From positions 1 through 64,000 of the IMG/VR virus record IMGVR_UViG_3300037840_000227: a stretch of DNA of 64,000 nucleotides; one strand, given 5' to 3'. How positions within the stretch are numbered: position 1 is the stretch's first letter; each line of letters begins with the position of its first letter. Of the stretch, positions 10,136 through 16,774 are shown piece by piece. Source of the DNA: a virus. The notes below the pieces were generated by a model. That model was not told where the DNA came from and did not search any database. It was given only the letters and a program-made list of their open reading frames with translations. The position numbers and the translations under genes are program-made.

Positions 10136-10465
10136 ATGACCGAATATAATGGAGCGATCCCCGCTGGCGGCGCGATGGCGGTGTCTCCGCCAGGCGGCAA
10201 CGGCAGCCGCCGCCGGCTCAAGTATCAGAACAATGGGGTTTCCCTCATGCGGTTCTCGGCGACAACCGGCGTGCCGGCGAGCCTGACAGTTGGCCTCGCT
10301 GTGCCGGGGGGAAGCAACCAGGTCTACGAATGGCCGAGCCACATCGCCGCCGCCATCATTGGCGCAAGGGGCGCCTTGACGAGCCCGGACAATGGCGTGC
10401 CGACGGGACAGATTACGGTCTGGGGCCAGAATCCAGGCGATACCTGGTATGTCGAGGAGGAGTAA
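10136..10465 (+). CDS. Small structural-type protein; insertion target at its stop codon
   Basis: A 109-residue protein with no signal peptide, beta-rich and Gly/Pro-rich (GGSNQVYEWPSHIAAAIIGARG, shortened here as the core region), resembling small phage virion or head-completion proteins, but not recognised as a family. Its TAA stop lies inside the 8-bp target duplication (GTAATCCG) created by the downstream transposon-like element, so the insertion landed exactly at the end of this gene and left the protein intact. Confidence 0.6.
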   Translation: MTEYNGAIPAGGAMAVSPPGGNGSRRRLKYQNNGVSLMRFSATTGVPASLTVGLAVPGGSNQVYEWPSHIAAAIIGARGALTSPDNGVPTGQITVWGQNPGDTWYVEEE

Positions 10466-10469
10466 TCCG
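10462..10469. repeat. Left copy of 8-bp target-site duplication
   Basis: GTAATCCG directly abuts the left inverted terminus of the inserted element; the identical octamer abuts the right terminus at 12326-12333. Duplications of 8-9 bp are typical of IS1-family transposition. A perfect copy argues for recent insertion. Confidence 0.88.
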
Positions 10470-10485
10470 GGTAGTGTCTCAGTTT
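10470..10485. repeat. Left terminal inverted repeat of the element
   Basis: GGTAGTGTCTCAGTTT; its exact reverse complement lies at 12310-12325. All 16 positions match. Confidence 0.9.
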
Positions 10486-10586
10486 CCGGAAGCGAACTTT
10501 ATGCTTAACAGCTGTCTCGAATTTAGGAGACAGCCTCCGAGTCGATATGCATACTAATTTGCCAGGGGAAAAATCACGGATTGATC

Positions 10587-10904
10587 GTGGCAAACGATCC
10601 CGGTCCACAAGGGCATAAAGACGGGGATGCGAAGCCCGTCCGACGCGTTGGCCCCTTTCCCCCGCCGAGGACGCTCCCTGCTTTCCCGAACGCGATAAAA
10701 GTCAAAGGCAAAACCCCGAGGCATAAGGGATCGAGCGGGATGCGCCCCCGTTGGAAGGAGCCTGACGGAACTATCTACGAATGGGATAGTCAACATGGAA
10801 CAGTCGAAAAATATGACGCAGACGGTAACCACTTAGGAGAGTTTGATCAGTTTAATGGGAAACAAACGGGACCTGCAATTTCTACGAGGAGTGTAGAACC
10901 ATGA
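10587..10904 (+). CDS. Colicin E3-type cytotoxic ribonuclease domain (free-standing)
   Basis: A 105-residue basic protein. The core IYEWDSQHGTVEKY is very close to the catalytic segment of the colicin E3 / cloacin DF13 RNase domain, which cuts 16S rRNA in the decoding site. Catalytic residues known in that family align: Asp67, His70, Glu74 and a C-terminal Arg101 (start at GTG 10587; an in-frame TTG lies at 10581). The preceding Lys/Arg-rich stretch and WKEPDGT also match the family. No receptor-binding or translocation domain is present, so the protein is either an intracellular toxin or the payload end of a lost larger toxin. It overlaps an acidic downstream gene, as toxin-immunity pairs do. 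Carried inside the mobile element. Confidence 0.82.
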   Translation: MANDPGPQGHKDGDAKPVRRVGPFPPPRTLPAFPNAIKVKGKTPRHKGSSGMRPRWKEPDGTIYEWDSQHGTVEKYDADGNHLGEFDQFNGKQTGPAISTRSVEP

Positions 10905-11146
10905 GCTACACACTTGCGCATCAATTAGTCGGGTATGATCCTGAAACTGAGCGTCTTGAGGTCCAATGGGAAATCCCCGAGAGTCTTATGGATAAGGTTC
11001 GAAGGCTGGTCGTAACAGACGAAGACGATCCCGATATTGTCGACGCTTATCCTGTCGACCCCACCGTGGCTCGCGATATCCTAGGAATGCTTCACAGCAA
11101 CGAACGTCGGCAACTCGACTATTTCCTGGAAGGCTTTCAGCGCTAA
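10901..11146 (+). CDS. Putative immunity protein for the E3-type ribonuclease
   Basis: An 81-residue, strongly acidic protein (for example TDEDDPDIVDAY) whose ATG overlaps the toxin stop (ATGA). Translational coupling, small size and opposite charge to the toxin are what is expected of an immunity protein. The GYDPETERLEVQWEIPES opening resembles small proteins annotated next to E3-type toxins (a DUF7683-like pattern, from memory). Direct binding to the toxin is inferred. Confidence 0.65.
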   Translation: MSYTLAHQLVGYDPETERLEVQWEIPESLMDKVRRLVVTDEDDPDIVDAYPVDPTVARDILGMLHSNERRQLDYFLEGFQR

Positions 11147-11149
11147 CTG

Positions 11150-11491
11150 CTATCGAATGCGCTTCGCTTTTTTAGCCTCGCGATAGCGTTCGTCGCGCGC
11201 ATCGAGAAGCGCGACAATATCATCCATGCCCCAAAGCCGATCAGAGACGCCAGCGGCCATCGCGGGCGTGACCCTCAGGCTCTTATGGATGCGGATGAAG
11301 TTGTAATAGAGGAAGTACAGCGCCAGAGAATGACAATGGTTCTCAATCTTCTTTGAGAATGCGTTCGTCAATCGGGTGAAGCGCCGCATGCCCATGCGCA
11401 TATTCAAGTTCTGACGCTCAACATGGCTTGTCGAGATATGCGCTTCATCGGGGTTGCCTTCGATTGGCGTCCTGATCGCGCCCGTGCCCAC
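11150..11491 (-). pseudogene. Truncated IS1-type DDE transposase (C-terminal part)
   Basis: About 113 minus-strand residues match the C-terminal catalytic region of a widespread proteobacterial IS1-like transposase: [19 protein letters not shown], then the [18 protein letters not shown] motif and [16 protein letters not shown]-like end. Full-length relatives have about 200-230 residues with a zinc/HTH N-terminus and the first Asp of the DDE triad; all of that is missing here. The break falls at the nested palindrome at 11483-11572. Non-functional alone. Confidence 0.8.
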
Positions 11492-11572
11492 CGGCGCTCA
11501 GGGCCATAACAGGAAGGCCCGTATCTGACCTTTGCCGTGGGGGCGGGACAGATACGGGCCTTGGTGGGCACG
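11483..11572. repeat. Nested palindrome at the transposase break point
   Basis: Inner arms AAGGCCCGTATCTG (11514-11527) and CAGATACGGGCCTT (11549-11562) are perfect 14-bp inverted repeats. Outer arms CGTGCCCACC (11483-11492) and GGTGGGCACG (11563-11572) are a second perfect 10-bp pair, adjacent to the inner arm only on the right. It may be a transcription terminator, a recombination hotspot, or the trace of a smaller insertion that truncated the transposase and brought in the adjacent tRNA. Confidence 0.75.
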
Positions 11573-11580
11573 CCTTCTTA

Positions 11581-11693
11581 GGAGGCGTGGCCGAGCGGTT
11601 TAAGGCAGCGGTCTTTAAAACCGCCGGAGCTTGCCCTTCCGAAAGGAAGGGATAGACGGGCTTCCGTAGGTTCGAATCCTACCGCCTCCGCCA
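11581..11693 (+). tRNA. Class II tRNA with anticodon TTA (reads UAA; Ser-like, possible ochre suppressor)
   Basis: Seven-bp acceptor stem GGAGGCG/CGCCTCC, G73 and encoded CCA; D-arm 11590-11606; anticodon stem GCGGT/ACCGC with 7-base loop CTTTAAA, putting T33 before anticodon TTA (11615-11617); T-arm GTAGG-TTCGAAT-CCTAC. Overall sequence resembles bacterial tRNA-Ser(TGA) with G35 changed to T. The variable region is 41 nt (11625-11665), about twice the usual class II length, and contains CCCTTCC-GAAA-GGAAGGG. A UUA anticodon pairs with the ochre stop codon. Misreading of the loop register is unlikely because the stem fits perfectly, but charging and function are unproven. Confidence 0.75.
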
Positions 11694-11738
11694 GTTTCCC
11701 GGCGCATCTTTTATTATAAAGGGTGCGCCGTTCTTTTT

Positions 11739-11972
11739 CTATTTCTTATTCCAACGGCTTGCGGCGGCTTGCTTCGCTATCTCCATCCTTCTTTCCGGCG
11801 TCATCTTCGCGGCCCTCGCGGCGCCGCCTTTCTTGCCGAGCGCCTTAGCGCCGGGGTCTTTCCCGTCATCCGGCGACGTGTCGTCAACCTCTCCCGTCGC
11901 GATCTTGGCGATTAGGACGGCGCGGGCGTTTATGTCAGCGGGGCGGCGCTCGCCTTTAGGACCTCGGGGCAT
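11739..11972 (-). CDS. Small basic protein, passenger of the element
   Basis: 77 residues: MPRGPKGERRPAD start, then KKGGAARAAKMTPERRMEIAK and an A-A-A-S-R-W end. Small proteins with this PRGPKG…GGxARAxxMTPERR pattern are common in Rhizobiales genomes and probably bind nucleic acid. It starts in a TAATG overlap with the upstream minus-strand gene, so the two form an operon inside the element. Function unknown. Confidence 0.65.
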   Translation of the reverse strand: MPRGPKGERRPADINARAVLIAKIATGEVDDTSPDDGKDPGAKALGKKGGAARAAKMTPERRMEIAKQAAASRWNKK

Positions 11973-12259
11973 TAGATTTTCCGCTTTCCCGGTTTTCTGA
12001 CTGAACTCGGCTCAAGAGAGCCGTTCCGCATGGCCTCCTCGAATGCGCGTCTAAATTTCTCAGAATCTCTGCGGACCGGCAGTGGCTTGCCGTCCGGGCC
12101 TAGCTTGACGATTTCCGTTTGATCGCGACGACCGCAGAGATTTGGCCCGCGCGGACCGCGGCGCCACTCATCACCGATTCGATCGCCGATGGTTTCCGAC
12201 CTAGCGTCCGGCCATCGAAGTTTCCCTGACACATCCGCCTCATGCTTTCCGCCAAGCAT
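11972..12259 (-). CDS. Unknown small protein, passenger of the element
   Basis: A 95-residue, Arg/Lys-rich protein (EIVKLGPDGKPLPVRRDSEKF… and a basic C-terminus). It is the first gene of the minus-strand pair beginning near the right end of the element. Not recognised; a DNA-binding or regulatory role is a guess from composition. Confidence 0.5.
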   Translation of the reverse strand: MLGGKHEADVSGKLRWPDARSETIGDRIGDEWRRGPRGPNLCGRRDQTEIVKLGPDGKPLPVRRDSEKFRRAFEEAMRNGSLEPSSVRKPGKRKI

Positions 12260-12309
12260 ATAGGCGACGAGCGCCGGAGGCGAGAGCTAGTCAAGCTGGA
12301 TTATTTTTC

Positions 12310-12325
12310 AAACTGAGACACTACC
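12310..12325. repeat. Right terminal inverted repeat of the element
   Basis: AAACTGAGACACTACC, exact reverse complement of the left terminus at 10470-10485. Confidence 0.9.
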
Positions 12326-12333
12326 GTAATCCG
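12326..12333. repeat. Right copy of 8-bp target-site duplication
   Basis: GTAATCCG immediately outside the right terminus, identical to the left copy at 10462-10469. Confidence 0.88.
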
Positions 12334-12396
12334 CTACCCCTAGCGCGTTTCTGAAATTCGTGATTAAAGAGGGGCGGACTCAGCCTTGCCCGTGGG

Positions 12397-12918
12397 ATGG
12401 GGGAGATTATGTCGCCAGTTGGAACGATTCTCGTCGAAGTTCACCGTCCGCTGCTCGGCATTGACGACAACGGCAATCTCGTCCTCAACACCGACGGCAA
12501 TATGAATGTCGCCAACGCGAACCCGGGCCTTGTCGGCAAGGGCATCGGGAACGCCGTGACGATCACCAACGGTGTCGGCGCTTCCGCCAATATCTGCAAC
12601 GTCACCTTCCAAGCCACCGATTCGCTCGGCAATCCGTTGTCGAAGGTGGCCTCTATGGAGGTTCTTCTCTCCGACGCCGCAACCGGCGCGGGACTTACCG
12701 CTACGACGGCCTCGGGCGGCATTGCCGCGGCGGCGGGCGGTGGAGTGGTTCTGGGCGTTCTGACTGCCGCCAAGGCGCTTCTCGTCCAGACGAACGCCTC
12801 GGGCCAGTTCATTCTCGCCATTACCGATACGGCGAAGACTCTCTTCTATCCAGTCGCCCAGTATGCCGGGGCCACGGTAGTCGGCGCGCAGCTTACGGCG
12901 GCGAGCTATCACGCCTGA
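12397..12918 (+). CDS. Small virion-type protein upstream of terminase
   Basis: A 173-residue protein, Ala/Gly/Val-rich and beta-type, with an Ig-like repeat pattern (VTFQATDSLGNPL, MEVLLSDAATGAGL, QTNASGQFILAIT) resembling phage decoration or head-fibre proteins. An alternative ATG at 12409 has GGGGGAG close upstream. It is the first phage gene after the inserted element and precedes the terminase gene by 26 bp. Not assigned to a named family. Confidence 0.65.
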   Translation: MGEIMSPVGTILVEVHRPLLGIDDNGNLVLNTDGNMNVANANPGLVGKGIGNAVTITNGVGASANICNVTFQATDSLGNPLSKVASMEVLLSDAATGAGLTATTASGGIAAAAGGGVVLGVLTAAKALLVQTNASGQFILAITDTAKTLFYPVAQYAGATVVGAQLTAASYHA

Positions 12919-12944
12919 TATGACTCGAGCCCGCGTCGAGATGA

Positions 12945-15674
12945 ATGGCCGACGAGCAGCAGACGCTTGCTGATAGTGTGCCCCAGTGGGGCAGCATGTC
13001 CCTTGATGAGATAGCCAAGCATCTCGCTGGGCTCCCCAAACAAAATCGTGATGACATTGTCGAGGCGGCTTACCACGCCACGGCGGAACGTAAATGGATT
13101 CCTAACACCGGCGCTCAACTCGACGCATACTTCAATAAAGCCGATGTATTACTTTATGGCGGCGCGGCAGGTGGCGGTAAACTGCTTGATATCAATGAGT
13201 TACTGCCAACACCGCATGGTTGGGTGCGGATGGGCGATGTTGCGATCGGCGACATTCTCTTTGATCAGGCCGGGTCCCGGTGCAGCGTTACGGCAGTTTC
13301 TCCTGTCAAATCAGCGAAGACATATCGCCTAACCTTTGACGATGGAACGGAAGTAACCTGCTGCGCCGATCATCTCTGGCTTACCTACGACGCTAAAGAG
13401 CTTGGCCAGCTTCTCAAGAAAACCGATGAGTGGCGGAGTCGGCGGCGCGCGGCTCGGCCATCAAGAGCCAAGGGCATCAAAAGCGAAAAATTTCGACTGT
13501 CAATCTCGGCGAGAAACTCCACGTTAGCGAAATCGACGCCAGCTCCAACTGGCTCGATCAGGACTACTCAGCAGATCGTCGATACCCTCATCGTCAAGAG
13601 AGGCCGTCGCAATCACGCCGTTCCGGTTGCTGGTGCGATAGAGCTGCCGGCTGCCGACCTTTCTTTAGATCCATATATCTTAGGCGCATGGCTCGGCGAC
13701 GGGACGGCCATAAGTGGTGGGTTTACTGGCGTGGATGACTTCATTTGGCGGGAGATAGAACGCGCGGGATTTGTCGTTACTCACGCAGCCGGAAAAGCTA
13801 GCGCTCATCACATCAGGGGACTCGTCCCATTCCTTCGTCGTCTTGGCGTCTTGGGCAATAAGCATGTTCCCCCGGCTTATCTCCGAGGTTCTATGGCGCA
13901 GCGCTTGGCCCTTCTACAGGGCCTCATGGATACGGATGGCCACGCCGCACTTGATGGTGGGTGTGAGTTCGACAACACAAATCTTAGTCTCGCTGAGGCC
14001 GTTTATGAGTTGGTGGCTAGCCTCGGCATCAAGGCAACAATCAATGAAGGTGTGGCGACGCTTTATGGCCGTGCTCTTGGGCCGAGATGGCGCGTTAAGT
14101 TCACGACCGATGTCCCGGTTTTCCGGCTTCCGCGTAAACGTGCGAGGCAAAAAGCAAAGGTGCGTCAAGTCGCAAGATTTCGTTACATCCGCGAGGCGAT
14201 CGAGGTGGACCCGGTTCCCATGCGGTGCATCTCTGTAGACAGTCCGACTAGGCTATATTTATGTACGAAATCATTTATCCCGACTCATAACAGCCAGTTA
14301 ATACTTGGGCTTGCTTTCTGCGAACACAAGCGGTCGCTTATCATGCGACAGGAATTCTCTGCATTAACAACGCTCACACAGCAGGCGATCAAGATAAACG
14401 GGACGAAGCAAGGGTATAATGGGTCAAACCCTCCTAGTATAAAGACGTCTGATGGAAGATTTATTCAGTTTAGTGGAGAACAGATTGAAAAGTTCCAAGG
14501 TGCAGATTTCGATTTAAAGGGGTTCGATGAGGCCGTACATCTCTCCGAGGAAACCATTCGTCTTAACCTCGGGTGGCTCCGTACTGCGGAGATCGGGCAG
14601 CGCACGCGAGCCGTTTTGGCCACAAATCCGCCGACGGACTCCAGGGGCGACTGGATAATTCCTATGTTCGGCCCGTGGCTTGACATCAACCATCCAAATC
14701 CGGCCCAGCCAGGCGAATTGCGATGGGTTGCCGTCGACCCGGACGGCCGGGATTTTTGGACCGAGGGGCCAGAACCATACCTATTTCCTGGCGAACGAAT
14801 TCCGGTCATCCCGAAATCAAGAACGTTCATCCCAGCCAAGCTCTCTGAGAATCCTTATTACGTACAGAGCGGCTATCAGAAAGAACTCGACGCTCTTCCA
14901 GAGCCGTATCGCTCTGCCTACCGCGACGGCAACTTCATGGCCGCGAGGAGCGATCAGGATAATCAAGTCATCCCCACTCAGTGGGTGCTCGAGGCACAAA
15001 AGCGCTGGAAGAAATCCGGGGGCGCCGAATTGATGATGAGCGCTATGGGCATTGACGTCGGGCAGGGCGGGATCGATCGCATAGTAATCGCTCGCCGGCA
15101 TGGGGAATGGTATGCGCCACTGATTGTTGTCTCCGGCAAGGATGCGCCGGACGGTTCTAAACAGGCGGCGCTGATTGTCGAAAATCGTCGCGATGGCTGT
15201 AGTGTGATTGTTGATGTCGGCGGCGGCTATGGCGGTGACTGTGTCGGGCGCCTCCAAGATAACAAGATCACGCCGGTTCGCTTCAACGGCTCTAGCGGCT
15301 CAACCAGTCGGGCCAAGGATGGCTCCGGCCGCCTCTTCGAGAATCGGCGCGCTGAGGCATGGTGGCGCTTCCGCGAGGCGCTTAATCCTGATCAGGCCGG
15401 CGGCTCAATCATTGCCCTCCCAGATGATTCAGAACTGCGGTCCGAATTGACCGCACCAACCTTCAAAAGCGAAATGCTGAAGATCCAAATCGAGGATAAG
15501 AAGGACATTAAAAAGAGGTTAGGCCATTCCCCGGACAAAGCCGACGCCGTGGTGATGGCCTGGGCGCCGGGCGAGACTGCGATTCGCCGCCAGCGCTATT
15601 CTGGCTTTGGCGGTCCAGTTGAAATGCCGTCGCGAACAAACTTGGGATATTCCGATATGAAGAAGAGGATTTGA
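12945..15674 (+). CDS. terL: Terminase large subunit, interrupted by an intein
   Basis: A 909-residue precursor; removing residues 80-449 leaves a 539-residue terminase. The Walker A motif GGAAGGGK/S is split by the intein exactly between Lys79 and Ser450. Walker B and the catalytic Glu appear as LKGF-D528-E529-A. The C-terminal RNase H-like nuclease shows Asp704 (GIDVGQGG), Asp757 (VIVDVGGG) and Asp867 (DKADAVVMAW). It packages DNA into proheads through the portal encoded downstream. Activity depends on intein splicing, because the ATP-binding loop is broken in the precursor. Start ATG 12945 follows the previous gene by 26 bp. Confidence 0.93.
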   Translation: MADEQQTLADSVPQWGSMSLDEIAKHLAGLPKQNRDDIVEAAYHATAERKWIPNTGAQLDAYFNKADVLLYGGAAGGGKLLDINELLPTPHGWVRMGDVAIGDILFDQAGSRCSVTAVSPVKSAKTYRLTFDDGTEVTCCADHLWLTYDAKELGQLLKKTDEWRSRRRAARPSRAKGIKSEKFRLSISARNSTLAKSTPAPTGSIRTTQQIVDTLIVKRGRRNHAVPVAGAIELPAADLSLDPYILGAWLGDGTAISGGFTGVDDFIWREIERAGFVVTHAAGKASAHHIRGLVPFLRRLGVLGNKHVPPAYLRGSMAQRLALLQGLMDTDGHAALDGGCEFDNTNLSLAEAVYELVASLGIKATINEGVATLYGRALGPRWRVKFTTDVPVFRLPRKRARQKAKVRQVARFRYIREAIEVDPVPMRCISVDSPTRLYLCTKSFIPTHNSQLILGLAFCEHKRSLIMRQEFSALTTLTQQAIKINGTKQGYNGSNPPSIKTSDGRFIQFSGEQIEKFQGADFDLKGFDEAVHLSEETIRLNLGWLRTAEIGQRTRAVLATNPPTDSRGDWIIPMFGPWLDINHPNPAQPGELRWVAVDPDGRDFWTEGPEPYLFPGERIPVIPKSRTFIPAKLSENPYYVQSGYQKELDALPEPYRSAYRDGNFMAARSDQDNQVIPTQWVLEAQKRWKKSGGAELMMSAMGIDVGQGGIDRIVIARRHGEWYAPLIVVSGKDAPDGSKQAALIVENRRDGCSVIVDVGGGYGGDCVGRLQDNKITPVRFNGSSGSTSRAKDGSGRLFENRRAEAWWRFREALNPDQAGGSIIALPDDSELRSELTAPTFKSEMLKIQIEDKKDIKKRLGHSPDKADAVVMAWAPGETAIRRQRYSGFGGPVEMPSRTNLGYSDMKKRI
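13182..14291 (+). other. Class 3 intein with LAGLIDADG endonuclease inside terL
   Basis: 370 residues (80-449 of the precursor). The first residue is Leu, not Cys or Ser, followed by LPTPHGWVRMGDVAIGD, a block A pattern. The class 3 signature Trp-Cys-Thr is present: block B W145 (GTEVTCCADHLW), block F C428 (MRCISVDSP) and block G T447 (FIPTHN), with Asn449 last and Ser450 as +1 residue. The two LAGLIDADG helices are YILGAWLGDG (Asp252) and LLQGLMDTDG (Asp329/Asp331), so the homing endonuclease looks active. Inteins favour such essential nucleotide-binding loops because imprecise loss is lethal to the phage. Confidence 0.9.
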
Positions 15675-15675
15675 C

Positions 15676-15885
15676 ATGGCCGACGAGCGCTATCCTCACC
15701 AGCGAATGGTTGAACCTGTTCCAGCGCCTAGCCGCAATGAGGCAAAAGATGGTAAGCCATCTTCTGAAATGGAGAAGGAAGTGAACCTCGCGTTGCTCGA
15801 GGCCGACATTGCGGAGAAAGACCGCAAGCATGGCGATCGAACCAATGTGGCGTATCAATGGATCAAATATCCATTTCGGAGATAG
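15676..15885 (+). CDS. Small charged hypothetical protein between terL and the portal region
   Basis: 69 residues starting one base after the terminase stop. Highly charged, helical second half (EMEKEVNLALLEADIAEKDR). Not recognised. It is part of the packaging/portal operon and could be a small assembly factor. Confidence 0.6.
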   Translation: MADERYPHQRMVEPVPAPSRNEAKDGKPSSEMEKEVNLALLEADIAEKDRKHGDRTNVAYQWIKYPFRR

Positions 15886-15887
15886 TC

Positions 15888-16118
15888 ATGGCCAATCTCT
15901 TCAAGCCGCCGAGCCCGCCGCAGGTTGCCGTTGCGCCGCCGATGCCCGATGCGAACTCGCCATCCGTCCTCGAGGCGCAGAACCAGGCCGCCGCGGCCGC
16001 GATGGCGCGCGCCGGGCGGGCGTCGACAATAATCGGGGCTCAAAGCAAGAATGCGCCCAGCCAAGCGCCGGTGGCGCAGGATGCTTACGCGGCGACTCGC
16101 TTGGGTGCGTCACAATAG
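15888..16118 (+). CDS. Small conserved podovirus protein, gp7.3-like
   Basis: 76 residues starting MANLFKPPSPP; an upstream in-frame ATG at 15858 would overlap the previous gene. It is rich in Pro, Ala and Met at the N-terminus and ends with ARAGRASTII…, a pattern I associate with the small protein preceding the portal in podoviruses (T7 gp7.3-like tail/host-range assembly proteins). Homology is from pattern recall, not search. The downstream HNH gene follows at once. Confidence 0.6.
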   Translation: MANLFKPPSPPQVAVAPPMPDANSPSVLEAQNQAAAAAMARAGRASTIIGAQSKNAPSQAPVAQDAYAATRLGASQ

Positions 16119-16126
16119 GGGTTTCC

Positions 16127-16774
16127 GTGGCTCATCCGCACCTCATTGACATGACGGGGACGAAAGTCGGCCGCCTAACCGTGTTTGGGCGCGCTGGGAA
16201 TCATCCCAGCGGCGGTGCGACTTGGTGGTGCGATTGTGAATGCGGCAAAATGGTTGAAGTGCGCGGCGCAGACCTGAGGAATGAGAACGTGCGCTCTTGC
16301 GGGTGTTTGCATATCGAGCAGGCCACCCAGCATCAGCGCGCGGTTTTGACGCCGAAGGCCATCAAGCACGGGGCCTACCGGACACCGGAATACCAGCTCT
16401 GGGCGAATATGAAGGATCGCTGCAATAATCCTAATAACAAGAATTTCAGCCACTATGGCGGCCGCGGCGTCAGAGTTTGTCCGCAATGGGAAAGTTCCTT
16501 CGAGGTATTTCTTGCGGACATGGGCCCGCGCCCATCCTCCAAGCATTCGGTAGACCGCTACCCGGATAAGAATGGCGATTATCAACCAGGGAATGTCCGG
16601 TGGGCGACTCAGATTGAGCAGGCTAACAATAAGCGCAATACCAGAAAGACAGTATTCAGGGGCAACGAGATGACCTGGGCTGAGGCTTATAGGCTCGCCT
16701 CGCCAGCTTTTTCCTATCAGACATTTTGCTCCCGCATGGTGAGCGGGTGGCCCGTGGAGAAGGCGTTGTCATGA
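16127..16774 (+). CDS. HNH-type homing endonuclease
   Basis: About 215 residues from GTG 16127 (AGGGG upstream; an ATG at 16151 is the alternative start). The N-terminal DMTGTKVGRLTVFGRAG and paired Cys motifs (CDCECGK, SCGCLH) form a zinc-binding recognition module. The nuclease part has YQLWANMKDRCNN, HYGGRGVRVC, then VDRYPDKNGDYQPGNVRWAT with EQANNKR, typical of free-standing phage HNH genes. Its stop overlaps the portal start (ATGA), so it is inserted without breaking the operon. Confidence 0.85.
   Translation: MAHPHLIDMTGTKVGRLTVFGRAGNHPSGGATWWCDCECGKMVEVRGADLRNENVRSCGCLHIEQATQHQRAVLTPKAIKHGAYRTPEYQLWANMKDRCNNPNNKNFSHYGGRGVRVCPQWESSFEVFLADMGPRPSSKHSVDRYPDKNGDYQPGNVRWATQIEQANNKRNTRKTVFRGNEMTWAEAYRLASPAFSYQTFCSRMVSGWPVEKALS

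Larger units (their letters stand above)
10470..12325. mobile_element. 1,856-bp transposon-like element with toxin, immunity, tRNA and transposase remnant
   Basis: The element is bounded by perfect 16-bp inverted repeats (GGTAGTGTCTCAGTTT at 10470-10485 and its complement at 12310-12325) and flanked by GTAATCCG on both sides. Inside, left to right: colicin E3-type ribonuclease gene and putative immunity gene (plus strand), the C-terminal part of an IS1-type DDE transposase (minus strand), a nested palindrome, a class II tRNA with anticodon TTA, and two small minus-strand genes. The transposase lacks its N-terminal half, so movement would need a related enzyme in trans. It separates two phage structural genes and is clearly a later arrival. 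Confidence 0.85.

Noticed and set aside
11581-11693. Idea that UAA is reassigned in this phage because of the UUA-anticodon tRNA
   Set aside because: Scaffold, capsid, decoration-like, nozzle and fibre genes end in TAA followed by non-coding sequence, and TAG and TGA are also used, so no stop codon is globally recoded.
15809-16150. N-terminal extension of the HNH gene at 16127
   Set aside because: The upstream part is out-of-frame sequence of two small phage genes; the HNH family starts at the DMTGTKVGRL segment.
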